A stretch of 33,170 nt of DNA, from positions 1-33,170 of IMG/VR virus record IMGVR_UViG_3300023295_000001. One strand, given 5' to 3'. This stretch comes from a virus. The notes below the pieces were generated by a model. That model was not told the DNA's origin. It made no database searches and saw nothing but the letters and a program-made list of their open reading frames with translations. Made by a program: the position numbers and the translations under genes. Shown in pieces: positions 21,802-29,411 of the stretch. Each line of letters starts with the position of its first letter. The first letter of the stretch is position 1.

Positions 21802-23207
21802 GTGAAGAAAAAGAGGTTGATTTTACAGTAGAACAATTTCCAGAACAAAGAGTTAAACTTCCATTAACAGAAGATTTTAGAGGGGAATTAATAATTGAAC
21901 TCTTGAAAGTTAAGGAAGAAAACAAAGAACAATTTAGGGAATCAATAAAATTTGTTATTGATCCTGCACAAGAAATTGAAGAAGAAGATAAAGTTTTTCT
22001 TAATAAATGGAATCAAGAGGAGAAAAAGAAAGAACAAAGAAAGTATTTATTGAAAACATATAACAGAATTAAAGCTGTATTAAAAGAGTATGTTGATATG
22101 AGTGAAGAATATTATACTTTAACTGCAATATGGATCATCGGAACTTATATGCACGAACAATTTAATACTTACCCATACCTTTTCATTAATGCAATGAGGG
22201 GTTCTGGAAAAACTAAAACACTAAAATTAATTATGAGTATGGCTTACAAAGGAGATGTTCTTTCTTCTCCAACAGAAGCAGTTCTCTTCCGTTACCCAAA
22301 AGGACACTCTTTAGGTATTGATGAATATGAGGGAATGACTAGAAAAGGGCAAGAAGGAACTCGTGAACTATTAAATTCTGCATATAAAAAAGGTTCAAAG
22401 GTTAGGAGAATTAAGAAAGTTAATACAAAAGAAGGTTCTGAAATGCAGATTGAAGAGTTTGAACCATTCCGTCCAATCGCATTAGCGAACATTTGGGGAA
22501 TGGAAGAAGTACTTGGAGATAGGTGTATTACAATAGTTCTTGAAAAATCGGAAAGAAAAGATGTTATGCGGTTAATTGAGGATTTTTTTGTAAAAGAAGA
22601 GATTTTAATGGTAAAAAGTTCACTTGAGAAGGATTTAGTGCAGTTATGTAGTGTAGTGTATACCAGAAGGTATATAGAAAAATGGAACAATTGGGTAAAA
22701 ATGAAATATAATACACCAACTACATATACTACTTACACTACACTAACTCCACTAACTACACTTGAGAGAGAGGATTTAGTGTTATTCGAGTGTATAGATG
22801 GTGTAGGTATAAACGGTAGAAATCTGGAATTATTCTTCCCTTTAATGTTAATTGCAAAAGAATTTGGAGAAGAAGTGTTTCAAGATGTATTAAAAGTTGC
22901 AGGAACATTATCCAAAGAAAAAAGAGAAGAAGAAATGGTTGAAAGTAAAGATGTTTCTTTATTTCATTGTGTTTCAAAAATGAATAAAGACATAGGTTAT
23001 AATTCAATTAGAAACATTACAACAATCTTTAGAAACTTTTTGGGTAATGTAGAAGATTTTGAAGAGAAGTGGATTAATGAAAAATGGGTTGGAAAAGCAT
23101 TAAAGAGATTAGGTTTAGTTGTAGATAAGAGAAGATTAAGTCAAGGAATTGAAGTTACTTTAGATATTGAGAAAGCAAAGAGGAAAATGGAGTTGTTAGG
23201 TAAGTGA
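21798..23207 (+). CDS. Replicative helicase-like AAA+ ATPase, 469 aa
   Basis: Walker A MRGSGKTKT (133-141), Walker B-like GIDEYE (173-178), a sensor-like ALANI (228-232) and a DR arginine (241-242) appear in the order seen in virus/plasmid primase-helicase and DUF3631-type ATPases. Motifs SPTEAVLFR and RELLNSAYKKGSKV are typical of that group. A charged N-terminal region and a C-terminal winged-helix-like domain (KWVGKALKRLGLV) flank the core. A Thr-rich linker (TYTTYTTLTPLTT) follows the ATPase. No primase domain is visible. Likely the element's replication protein, used with host polymerase. Overlaps both neighbours (ATGA, GTGA). Confidence 0.72.
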   Translation: MSEEKEVDFTVEQFPEQRVKLPLTEDFRGELIIELLKVKEENKEQFRESIKFVIDPAQEIEEEDKVFLNKWNQEEKKKEQRKYLLKTYNRIKAVLKEYVDMSEEYYTLTAIWIIGTYMHEQFNTYPYLFINAMRGSGKTKTLKLIMSMAYKGDVLSSPTEAVLFRYPKGHSLGIDEYEGMTRKGQEGTRELLNSAYKKGSKVRRIKKVNTKEGSEMQIEEFEPFRPIALANIWGMEEVLGDRCITIVLEKSERKDVMRLIEDFFVKEEILMVKSSLEKDLVQLCSVVYTRRYIEKWNNWVKMKYNTPTTYTTYTTLTPLTTLEREDLVLFECIDGVGINGRNLELFFPLMLIAKEFGEEVFQDVLKVAGTLSKEKREEEMVESKDVSLFHCVSKMNKDIGYNSIRNITTIFRNFLGNVEDFEEKWINEKWVGKALKRLGLVVDKRRLSQGIEVTLDIEKAKRKMELLGK

Positions 23208-23410
23208 AACTAACCTACAAATGTCCCCACAACACAATCGAAGTATACGGAAATAATATCGAAGTATACTGTTCAAAGTGTAAATGTTTGATTACTCCAT
23301 GGGAGTTAATTGAACGGGAGGAAATGAAACTGAACAAACAATTCACCTTACCTTCCTACCAAGAAATGTATTACCTTGAATCAAGATACAATTTGAGGTT
23401 TGTCATTTGA
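23204..23410 (+). CDS. Zinc-binding small protein, 68 aa
   Basis: GTG start overlapping the previous stop (GTGA). CPH near the start and CSKC at 23-26 plausibly bind zinc (C7 and H9 with C23 and C26). The C-terminus is helical. Probably an accessory to the helicase-like protein; not recognised. Confidence 0.55.
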   Translation: MKLTYKCPHNTIEVYGNNIEVYCSKCKCLITPWELIEREEMKLNKQFTLPSYQEMYYLESRYNLRFVI

Positions 23411-23462
23411 GAATTAAAAGGAATGTATATAAACAAGTTAACATAATAATAAGTATAACAAA

Positions 23463-23570
23463 ATGAATCAATATTTAAATAAAACACTTGGAGAAATGAA
23501 AGACTTAACTGAACAGTATAAGTTAATGATTATTGAATTTGAAATTAAGGAGTATATAAATGGTAAATAA
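23463..23570 (+). CDS. Very small protein, 35 aa
   Basis: MNQYLNKTLGEMKDLTEQYK then a helix; TATA-like GTATATAAAC at about 23425-23434, roughly 35 nt upstream. Overlaps the next ATG by 11 nt. Coding status is uncertain at this length. Confidence 0.4.
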   Translation: MNQYLNKTLGEMKDLTEQYKLMIIEFEIKEYINGK

Positions 23571-23700
23571 AAATCCAACTAACAAGAATGTTTCTAAGAA
23601 TATTTCCAAAATTCTCAATCCCAAGAAAAAGAAGAAAACCCCAAAAGACAAAGGAAAGAATGTTATTAAAGAATTAGAAGATATGGGAGTTTTCATATGA
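23560..23700 (+). CDS. Small basic protein, 46 aa
   Basis: Lys-rich middle (ILNPKKKKKTPKDKGK) and an acidic C-terminal helix. The preceding ATTAAGGAGTATATAA gives a ribosome site. Function unknown. Confidence 0.5.
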   Translation: MVNKNPTNKNVSKNISKILNPKKKKKTPKDKGKNVIKELEDMGVFI

Positions 23701-23733
23701 GAAATTTAAACAATTGTAAGGGAGGAATTAAAA

Positions 23734-24243
23734 ATGAAACAAGAAATTGAAACAAAAAAGAAAATGAAAAAGCTGTTTATGATCCCATTGTTTGCATTTT
23801 TAGCTATTGGTTTTGTATTTGCAACAGGTTTTGTTGTTAATACTTTCGTTATCCAAGCAGATGTTTATGAAGCATTTGACGGAATCGAATATTCAATAAT
23901 TGGAGATGCAGGTAATTACAATGGAAATGATTGTGCAGATGCAACTGAATGGTTACCATTAACTGGAACAATTGATTTGGATGGTTTATATCCAGGAGAA
24001 GGAAGAATGCTTTGTGCTAGATTAAACAATTTAGGAGAAGCAGATTTGACTTATACACTTTCAAATGAAATTGTAACTGGATTAGATAATTATGCAGATT
24101 GTGTTTACGCATTTGGAGAAAATTCAGTATCTGGAACTGTCTTAGGACTAGGAGCTGCAACTGATGGATATCAAATTGTAGTCCCAGAAGATGCACCAGT
24201 TGTAAATGATTGTGAAATCGCAATTAGTGTAATCCGAGGTTAA
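23734..24243 (+). CDS. Secreted beta-rich protein, 169 aa
   Basis: Ribosome site AAGGGAGG. Basic start, hydrophobic signal (LFMIPLFAFLAIGFVFATG), then an all-beta mature part with cysteines and the stretch GLYPGEGRMLCARLNNLGEA, which recalls the PG-x-x-x-N-x-G pattern of TasA/camelysin-type and other Ig-like secreted proteins. That resemblance is weak. A surface or virion protein is plausible. A hairpin terminator follows. Confidence 0.65.
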   Translation: MKQEIETKKKMKKLFMIPLFAFLAIGFVFATGFVVNTFVIQADVYEAFDGIEYSIIGDAGNYNGNDCADATEWLPLTGTIDLDGLYPGEGRMLCARLNNLGEADLTYTLSNEIVTGLDNYADCVYAFGENSVSGTVLGLGAATDGYQIVVPEDAPVVNDCEIAISVIRG

Positions 24244-24286
24244 ATCCTCAAATATTATTATTTTAGATTTTTTTAAATCAAAAGCA

Positions 24287-24305
24287 GGAGAGTGAAAGTC
24301 TCTCC
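24287..24305 (+). terminator. Hairpin after 23734 gene
   Basis: GGAGAG (24287-24292) pairs with CTCTCC (24300-24305). T-rich runs (24259-24275) lie upstream rather than downstream, so it may instead be a leader structure for 24339. The 3-prime flank TCTCTCCATTTATATTCA matches 20530-20547 with one mismatch. Confidence 0.4.
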
Positions 24306-24338
24306 ATTTATATTCAAAAAATACAAAGGAGAAATAAA

Positions 24339-24830
24339 ATGAAAAAACAAATAGCAACAATAATACTAGGAATAATGTTCTTAACTTTAGCTAGTGCATA
24401 CTTTCCTGGAGAAACTTTAGAAGTTAATCATAACTTTGGATCAAGTGATATAACTTTGTCTGTAATTGATAATTCAACTTTTATTAATGTAACTGAATTT
24501 GGTTTAGAATCAAATTTAACTCATGCAAAAATCATAATTCCTCAAAGTATTAGTCCAGATGAATTTAAAATAGTCTTAACTTATTTGAAAGAACAAGAAG
24601 TAAAAACAGTAGTAGTTCATCATAGTGGAAGTTCCAGGACAAAATATGTAAATAGAAATGTAACTGAATATGTTACAGTAACAGAATTTATTGAAAAGAT
24701 TAAATATTTAGAGAATAATGCAACTGCTTTTGATAATATTGGAGATTTAGAAATTCCAGAAATAAAAACAGAAAAATCCAAATGGTTCTTAGGTAAATTT
24801 TGGAATTGGTTAAAGGAGTTATTCAAATGA
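24339..24830 (+). CDS. Secreted or surface protein with amphipathic tail, 163 aa
   Basis: AAAGGAG before the ATG; signal peptide MKKQIATIILGIMFLTLASA. The mature part has several NxS/T sites, a helix-rich second half, and a C-terminal Trp-rich amphipathic helix (SKWFLGKFWNWLKELFK) that could lie on a membrane. Not recognised. First of a long ATGA-linked gene chain. Confidence 0.65.
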   Translation: MKKQIATIILGIMFLTLASAYFPGETLEVNHNFGSSDITLSVIDNSTFINVTEFGLESNLTHAKIIIPQSISPDEFKIVLTYLKEQEVKTVVVHHSGSSRTKYVNRNVTEYVTVTEFIEKIKYLENNATAFDNIGDLEIPEIKTEKSKWFLGKFWNWLKELFK

Positions 24831-24964
24831 ACCCAGTCCAAGTAAAATCACCATCTCTAGAGGTTGATTACTTTTGCAAAAATGCAGTTGAGAAGAAAAA
24901 CTCTCCTGCATCTGCGGAAGTTCAAAATAGTTATGATTGGGATAGAGAGGAGAATGGATTATGA
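24827..24964 (+). CDS. Small protein, 45 aa
   Basis: Overlaps both neighbours by ATGA; AAAGGAG at 24812-24818 is a usable ribosome site. Polar and Asp/Glu-rich at the C-terminus. Unknown. Confidence 0.45.
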   Translation: MNPVQVKSPSLEVDYFCKNAVEKKNSPASAEVQNSYDWDREENGL

Positions 24965-25107
24965 AAACAATCCCAGAACTTGAATTCGATTTGAATTTGA
25001 AAGAACAAATTAAAGATTTTAACCCAAAAGAAATTACTACGATTGGTTATTCTTACGACAAGAACACCTGTTTTTTTTTACTTTTAATTCCAAGGGGGGA
25101 AAAATGA
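24961..25107 (+). CDS. Small protein, 48 aa
   Basis: Acidic N-terminus (MKTIPELEFDLNLKEQ), hydrophobic CFFLLLIP near the end encoded by a T-run (25071-25079), overlapping the next ATG. The homopolymer makes a sequencing indel possible. Unknown. Confidence 0.45.
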   Translation: MKTIPELEFDLNLKEQIKDFNPKEITTIGYSYDKNTCFFLLLIPRGEK

Positions 25108-25364
25108 TTGGTGCAAAAACTGGGAAGGTAAGAAAGAGATTCTTGAAACCATGTGCAAGGTGTGAGGTGCAGTTCCGACCCAAATCCTCGACGGGAAAAC
25201 TTTGTGAAGCTTGTATTGAGAAATCCAAACATCGACCAAAAAATAAATTTGCGGTTCTTGAAAAGAAGTTTGAAGAACTTACATTGAAACATAGAATGTT
25301 AAGGGAACAATTGAAGATAATTACTCAAGAGTTAAATAAAATGTTAAAGGAAAGTCAAAAATGA
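25104..25364 (+). CDS. Zinc-finger plus coiled-coil protein, 86 aa
   Basis: Basic N-terminus, CxxC pairs at CARC (17-20) and CEAC (34-37), then a helical coiled-coil region (VLEKKFEELTLKHRMLREQL). Strong GGGGGG ribosome-site-like run upstream. Probably a small nucleic-acid-binding regulator. Overlaps the next gene by ATGA. Confidence 0.6.
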   Translation: MIGAKTGKVRKRFLKPCARCEVQFRPKSSTGKLCEACIEKSKHRPKNKFAVLEKKFEELTLKHRMLREQLKIITQELNKMLKESQK

Positions 25365-25564
25365 TTGAACATGAAATAAATTCACAAAAGTTCGCAAAAG
25401 AATTAAAAGAAAAATGGAAAAGATATGTTGAAAGTTATAATCGTAATGGGGGAAAATATGCTCATTTACTTTCAGCTACCCATGTAGTAAATAGGATAAT
25501 TGAAACTGCGTGTAAACACTCTAAAGCGACTTCGCTTAACAAGACACAGGTGAAATCAAAATGA
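25361..25564 (+). CDS. Small helical basic protein, 67 aa
   Basis: Helical, Lys-rich (KFAKELKEKWKRYVESYNRN); ATGA overlaps on both sides. No family recognised. Confidence 0.5.
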   Translation: MIEHEINSQKFAKELKEKWKRYVESYNRNGGKYAHLLSATHVVNRIIETACKHSKATSLNKTQVKSK

Positions 25565-25737
25565 TAATAAATTGTTGTAGTAGGGCTGTTTTAGAATATG
25601 AAATAAAGAATAGAATTAGACATTTGGAAAAAGATAAAGAAATTCAATTCAAAATATATCCTTCCGAAATTTTATCTGGAACTTTTGATTTAATAATTCT
25701 AAATTCACAAAAAGAACAAAAGGAGAAGAGAAAATGA
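25561..25737 (+). CDS. Small protein, 58 aa
   Basis: MIINCCSRAVLEYEIKNRIR, mixed alpha/beta, basic C-terminus whose codons hold the AAAGGAGAAG ribosome site of the methyltransferase. ATGA overlaps on both sides. Unknown. Confidence 0.5.
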   Translation: MIINCCSRAVLEYEIKNRIRHLEKDKEIQFKIYPSEILSGTFDLIILNSQKEQKEKRK

Positions 25738-26360
25738 AAACAGTAGAACTATTTGCAGGAACACAATCTTTTAGTAAAGTAGCAAGAGAACTAGGACATG
25801 AAACCTTTTGCGTAGATAATAAAATAAAGTTTGATAACGACTTAACTATAAAAATAAGCTATGCTACAATGAAAGAATTTTTTAATAAAATTGAAGAAGC
25901 AGATATAGTTTGGATGTCCCCTCCATGCACAACCTTTAGTATGGCTTCAGGGAACACCCATTGGACAGCAGATAAAGAACCTAAAACAGATGAAGCTATT
26001 GAAGGTAGAAAGTTATTATGGTTATGTTGGGATATTGCTAAATTCTGTATTGAACATAATAAAATATTCTTTATAGAAAATCCCAGAGCAAGAGCAAGAT
26101 GGTTTTTACCAGAAGAATATAGGAAAACTGCATGGTATTGTCAATATGGAGATTCAAGAGCAAAACCAACAGATATATGGACTAATTTAGATTGGACACC
26201 AAAGACTTGTAAGAATGGAAATAAAGATTGTCATCACGAACCAGCCCCAAGAGGATCTAAAACTGGAACTCAAGGAATAAAAGGAAACATGGAAAGATCA
26301 GTTATTCCCCCTGCATTATTCAAAGAAATCTTTACGGCTTATAACGAGGAAGCGAACTGA
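25734..26360 (+). CDS. C5-cytosine DNA methyltransferase-like protein, 208 aa
   Basis: Motif I ELFAGTQSFSKVAREL (5-20) for S-adenosylmethionine, motif IV SPPCTTFS (62-69) with catalytic C65, and ENPR (115-118) as motif VI. The C-terminus (RSVIPPALFKEI) matches the closing motif of the family. At 208 aa it is shorter than usual (over 300) and lacks room for a large target-recognition domain, as in many phage versions. It probably protects the viral genome from restriction. A TGATG overlap links it to the adenine methyltransferase. Confidence 0.82.
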   Translation: MKTVELFAGTQSFSKVARELGHETFCVDNKIKFDNDLTIKISYATMKEFFNKIEEADIVWMSPPCTTFSMASGNTHWTADKEPKTDEAIEGRKLLWLCWDIAKFCIEHNKIFFIENPRARARWFLPEEYRKTAWYCQYGDSRAKPTDIWTNLDWTPKTCKNGNKDCHHEPAPRGSKTGTQGIKGNMERSVIPPALFKEIFTAYNEEAN

Positions 26361-27367
26361 TGGAATTAATACAAGGAGAATGTTTAGAAGAGATGAGGAA
26401 GTTAGAAGCTGGAAGCATAGACTTAATCCTAATAGACCCTCCATACAATATAGGAAAAGACACTTGGGATAAGATTGATAATTATGAGGAATGGATGAAG
26501 GACGTATTTTTAGAGCTTCAGAGAGTTTTAAAAGATAATGGGAGCTTTTATTTCTGGCATAATAATATGCCTACTATTTCCAAACTTATGAACATTATAG
26601 AATCAGATACAAACTTTATATTTAGACAGATGATTGTTTGGAATAAGAGATTTGAAGGGAGTAAAAAAAAAGGATTTCTTGATGGATTTATAGAAGTGGA
26701 GATGTTAAGGAATTATCAAAAGATGGCAGAGTATTGTCTATATTACACCTTTCAGGACGAAACAGGGTTAAGTAAAATTATGGGAAAATGTGTTAATCCA
26801 GTTGCAGAATATTTATTATCTGAATTTAAAAAAGCTAATGTTACAATATCAGAGATAGCAAAACTATTCCCATCAAAAACAGGGGGAATGACTGGGTGTG
26901 TTTCAAATTGGACTACTGGAAAATCTTTTATTATGAAAGAGCAGTATGAAAAGATTAGAAATTATTTGAACAAAGATAAGGAGTATGAATATTTGAGAGA
27001 GGAGTATGAATATTTGAGAGAGGAGTATGAAGATTTGAGAGAGGAGTATGAAGATTTGAGAGAGGAGTATGAAGATTTGAGATTTACATTTAATAATCAA
27101 AAAACACATCATTCAGTTTGGAACTACGAAATAGCTAAAAAGCAAGGACACATAACACCTAAGCCTGTCGTGATGATGGAGAATATAATTAAACATTCCT
27201 CAAAAGAAGGTGATGTTGTTTTGGATTGTTTTATGGGTTCTGGAACAACTGGAGTAGCTTGTAAAAATCTCAATAGGGATTTTATAGGAATAGAATTAGA
27301 TGAAGGATATTTTAAGATAGCTGAAGAGAGAATCAGTTCGGCTTTTACATCAAAGGAGAAACAATGA
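26360..27367 (+). CDS. Beta-class N6-adenine/N4-cytosine DNA methyltransferase, 335 aa
   Basis: Catalytic DPPYNIG (26-32) comes first and the S-adenosylmethionine motif CFMGSGTTG (290-298) near the C-terminus, the order of beta-class enzymes. Between them lie a segment with a helix-turn-helix look (ISEIAKLFPSKTGGMTGCVS) and five heptads (EYEYLRE / EYEDLRE), probably a coiled coil, which I recall from phage methyltransferases. It acts on double-stranded DNA, likely for protection or regulation; the target site is unknown. No matching restriction enzyme is visible, so an orphan enzyme is likely. Confidence 0.87.
   Translation: MELIQGECLEEMRKLEAGSIDLILIDPPYNIGKDTWDKIDNYEEWMKDVFLELQRVLKDNGSFYFWHNNMPTISKLMNIIESDTNFIFRQMIVWNKRFEGSKKKGFLDGFIEVEMLRNYQKMAEYCLYYTFQDETGLSKIMGKCVNPVAEYLLSEFKKANVTISEIAKLFPSKTGGMTGCVSNWTTGKSFIMKEQYEKIRNYLNKDKEYEYLREEYEYLREEYEDLREEYEDLREEYEDLRFTFNNQKTHHSVWNYEIAKKQGHITPKPVVMMENIIKHSSKEGDVVLDCFMGSGTTGVACKNLNRDFIGIELDEGYFKIAEERISSAFTSKEKQ
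26981..27082 (+). repeat. Five 21-bp tandem repeats in the methyltransferase gene
   Basis: Consecutive units of GAGTATGAA-T/G-ATTTGAGAGAG encode heptads; units 1-2 and units 3-4 are identical to each other. Unit number can change by slippage without breaking the frame. Confidence 0.9.
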
Positions 27368-27486
27368 TTAATTATTATTTAGGATTATTTACTGGTTTAA
27401 TATGTGGTTTTCTTTGGGGATATGTTTTATTTCATAAAAAGAAAACTAAAGATAAATCAATAAATATTTATGGAGATAAAAAATAG
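27364..27486 (+). CDS. Small membrane protein, 40 aa
   Basis: One hydrophobic helix (YYLGLFTGLICGFLWGYVLF) and a basic tail. ATGA overlap with the methyltransferase; AAAGGAG upstream. Unknown. Confidence 0.5.
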   Translation: MINYYLGLFTGLICGFLWGYVLFHKKKTKDKSINIYGDKK

Positions 27487-27557
27487 TTAAATATTTAAAA
27501 TTCAAATTACTATAAATATTATGTTAAAACAAAATTGTAAGGGAGGAAATAAATAAA

Positions 27558-27695
27558 ATGGTAGAAAGAAATTTTCTAGTAAAGAGAAAAGGTAAAACTC
27601 TTAATCGTTCATATACAAGGGAACAAGCAAAAACAAAAAAGAAATTATTACAAAAAGCAGGGGTAAAGTATATGAGTATAGTAAAAGTAAAATAA
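27558..27695 (+). CDS. Small basic protein, 45 aa
   Basis: TATA-like GTTAAATATTTAAAA (27485-27499) and a strong AAGGGAGG. The Lys/Arg-rich product (SYTREQAKTKKKLLQKAGVK) ends in a beta strand, reminiscent in size and layout of the genes at 5109 and 4898. Possibly nucleic-acid-binding. Confidence 0.55.
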   Translation: MVERNFLVKRKGKTLNRSYTREQAKTKKKLLQKAGVKYMSIVKVK

Positions 27696-27781
27696 TCATT
27701 TTTCTTTTAAAAATTATTTCTAAATAGCGTAAGCTAAACAACAATTCATAATTTATCACAAAACCGAACTAAAAACAATAC

Positions 27782-27791
27782 CTTTATATAC
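27782..27791 (+). promoter_or_regulatory. TATA promoter for 27813
   Basis: CTTTATATAC lies about 25 nt before the ATG, predicting a leaderless transcript. It starts the long operon of tiny genes up to 29608. Confidence 0.65.
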
Positions 27792-27812
27792 TTGGGTATA
27801 CTCTATTATACT

Positions 27813-27947
27813 ATGGTAAACACAACAATAAAAATAACAAAGGAAACAAAAGAATTACTAGATGAATTTAAAATTCATCCAAGACAATCTTATGAAGAAA
27901 CTATTAGAGGTTTAATTGATGTTGCACAGGAGAAGAAAGATGACTAG
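27813..27947 (+). CDS. Antitoxin-like / ribbon-helix-helix-type regulator, 44 aa
   Basis: TIKITKETKELLDEFKIHPR followed by SYEETIRGLID matches the pattern of small archaeal VapB-like or ribbon-helix-helix proteins (strand TTIKIS, then two helices). No toxin gene is adjacent, so a stand-alone regulator is more likely. Leaderless start. Overlaps the next gene by 8 nt. Confidence 0.6.
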   Translation: MVNTTIKITKETKELLDEFKIHPRQSYEETIRGLIDVAQEKKDD

Positions 27948-28227
27948 GTGTCCAAATTGTAATCATAAACTTAAGATAGTTGAAGAAACGGTAAAGTTTG
28001 CAGTCCAATTAGGGAAAGAATCAAAGGAAGAAGATTGTTGTGAAATGCCTAAAAGAATTGACGCCTTACAGAAAAAAGAAGAATCTCCTCTTGATTTATG
28101 TGCCAATTGTAATCATTCAAGATTTGACCACACAGAAAAAGGTGAACCAATCCCTTGTTCTTATGGTGGAAAAGGTTGTGGTTGTAATAATTTCGTAGAA
28201 ACTAAAGAAGAGGTCAAAAAAGAATGA
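27940..28227 (+). CDS. Cysteine-rich zinc-binding protein, 95 aa
   Basis: The ATG at 27940 is favoured, as the product then begins MTRCPNCNHKL. CxxC pairs at the start and later (CANCNH), with further cysteines (DCCEM, PCSYGGKGCGCNN), suggest two zinc sites. Not recognised; overlaps the next gene by ATGA. Confidence 0.6.
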   Translation: MTRCPNCNHKLKIVEETVKFAVQLGKESKEEDCCEMPKRIDALQKKEESPLDLCANCNHSRFDHTEKGEPIPCSYGGKGCGCNNFVETKEEVKKE

Positions 28228-28424
28228 CTTATGCTAATTGGTTTGGAGTTGTAGCATATCCTTTATTAGTTTGGGGGATAATTTATGTTGCTAATAATAA
28301 AATAAATATAGGATTTCCATTTTTAATAATTGCAGTAATCTTTTTAACAATTAAAGATACAATCTTTGCTCAAAAAATAAGACAATTCACAATTAAACAG
28401 AAAGTGGTAAATAATGGTAAGTAA
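28224..28424 (+). CDS. Small two-helix membrane protein, 66 aa
   Basis: Hydrophobic segments at about 5-22 (NWFGVVAYPLLVWGIIYV) and 29-45 (IGFPFLIIAVIFLTI), basic tail. ATGA and 11-nt overlaps with neighbours. Unknown. Confidence 0.55.
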   Translation: MTYANWFGVVAYPLLVWGIIYVANNKINIGFPFLIIAVIFLTIKDTIFAQKIRQFTIKQKVVNNGK

Positions 28425-28551
28425 AAAAGGATGTGGAAAGAGATGTTTCCCAGAAGAGAATCCAGATAATATTACTTGTGGAACTGAATGGGCTGGAGAT
28501 ATTCATTATTGTCCAGAGTGTCTTGACGCCTTGTCTGGAGGAAGTGAATAA
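28414..28551 (+). CDS. Cysteine-rich small protein, 45 aa
   Basis: Cysteines at 7, 11, 22, 33 and 36 (CGKRC, CPEC) suggest a zinc ribbon. Overlaps the upstream gene by 11 nt. Its GGAGGAAGTGAATAAA end holds the ribosome site of the next gene. Confidence 0.55.
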   Translation: MVSKKGCGKRCFPEENPDNITCGTEWAGDIHYCPECLDALSGGSE

Positions 28552-28552
28552 A

Positions 28553-28840
28553 ATGCCAAAAGAAAAATATATTTATCCAAAAAATCACCTCTTGAAAATG
28601 AGATTAGATACTTTGATTAAGAATAAAGGATTCAATAAACCGAAGTTCTATAAAAAAATGGAAGTTTCTCCACAACTCTGGTATTTTTATTCTTGGGGAA
28701 TTTGGAAAATGCCCACCTATATGAGAATTAAAGTAGCAAGATTATTAGAGACAGATACCTCTCTAATTTTTGATGAGGATTATGGTCAAAATGAAAAGGA
28801 AAAACAATTCGCATCCTCAATGGTAGGTGAAGAAGAATGA
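28553..28840 (+). CDS. Cro/CI-like helix-turn-helix protein, 95 aa
   Basis: ATG after GGAGGAAGTGAATAAA. Residues about 14-65 (MRLDTLIKNKGFNKPKFYKK, then SPQLWYFYSWGIWKMPTYMR) follow the helix pattern of XRE-type domains, with an acidic tail. A likely transcription regulator, perhaps of the surrounding operon. Confidence 0.6.
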   Translation: MPKEKYIYPKNHLLKMRLDTLIKNKGFNKPKFYKKMEVSPQLWYFYSWGIWKMPTYMRIKVARLLETDTSLIFDEDYGQNEKEKQFASSMVGEEE

Positions 28841-29022
28841 ACTGGACAATGATTATACCTGAATCAACTTGGTTTGTAATATTTCTATTTCAAGTAGCAA
28901 TAAGCATAGGACTTGTAGCAATATGGAATTACAGGTGCATACAAGTGAATAAGTTGAAAGAAGAAAACAGAGATTTGAGGAAAATAATATGGAGAAAATC
29001 AAAAAGAAAAAGAAAGGTATAA
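28837..29022 (+). CDS. Single-span membrane protein with basic coiled coil, 61 aa
   Basis: One membrane helix (WFVIFLFQVAISIGLVAIW), then a charged helical tail (QVNKLKEENRDLRK) ending KSKRKRKV. ATGA overlap. Unknown. Confidence 0.55.
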   Translation: MNWTMIIPESTWFVIFLFQVAISIGLVAIWNYRCIQVNKLKEENRDLRKIIWRKSKRKRKV

Positions 29023-29117
29023 AAAAGATAGTTATATTTAATTTAGTTACAAGAGTTTTATCCTTGTTAATAATAAGTTTTGTAATAATGAGGATCATAA
29101 CAAATTTAATCAAATGA
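28989..29117 (+). CDS. Small basic membrane protein, 42 aa
   Basis: MEKIKKKKKGIKK then a hydrophobic helix (VLSLLIISFVIMRIITNL). It overlaps the upstream gene by 34 nt in another frame. Weak but consistent with the ATGA chain. Confidence 0.45.
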   Translation: MEKIKKKKKGIKKIVIFNLVTRVLSLLIISFVIMRIITNLIK

Positions 29118-29263
29118 GAAGTAAAAAGAAAATATATCTCAGGGCTTGTAAGAGGTGCGGAGAATTTTTTAGAGAAGAATGGAGAGCAAGTTATTGTAAG
29201 GATTGCGATAGAACAGATTGGAGGAAAACAAAAAAAGATGGAAAAGAAAACAAAAACAATTGA
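29114..29263 (+). CDS. Zinc-ribbon small protein, 49 aa
   Basis: CKRC (12-15) and CKDC (28-31) form a likely zinc ribbon within a very basic protein. ATGA overlap with the upstream gene and 26 nt with the next. Confidence 0.55.
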   Translation: MRSKKKIYLRACKRCGEFFREEWRASYCKDCDRTDWRKTKKDGKENKNN

Positions 29264-29411
29264 AGAACTTGCCAAAGAAGGAGAATTAGAATTCAAACCA
29301 GCATTTGTTAATGAAAGAGTTAGTGATTTTTATGTAAAAGTAGGAAAAGACTTATATGTCAAAGTTAAGTTAAATGAATACTTTTTAATAGGAAAAGATA
29401 TGTATCAATGA
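29238..29411 (+). CDS. Small protein, 57 aa
   Basis: Short helix (TIEELAKEGELEFK), then alternating beta strands (DFYVKVGKDLYVKVKLNEYF). ATGA overlap with the next gene. Not recognised. Confidence 0.5.
   Translation: MEKKTKTIEELAKEGELEFKPAFVNERVSDFYVKVGKDLYVKVKLNEYFLIGKDMYQ

Noticed and set aside
23697-23750. ATG overlapping the stop of 23560-23700, 17 codons
   Set aside because: Too short, and it runs through the ribosome site of 23734 into that gene.
24961-25107. Possible frameshift at the T-run 25071-25079
   Set aside because: The gene ends in a normal ATGA overlap with the next, so no shift is needed; a sequencing indel cannot be excluded.
27813-28227. Toxin-antitoxin pair
   Set aside because: The first product looks antitoxin-like, but the next gene is a zinc-binding protein with no PIN, RelE or MazF signature.
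28853-29296. 147-codon minus-strand frame
   Set aside because: Phe/Ser/Ile-rich shadow of four plus-strand genes that are linked by overlaps; no start signals.
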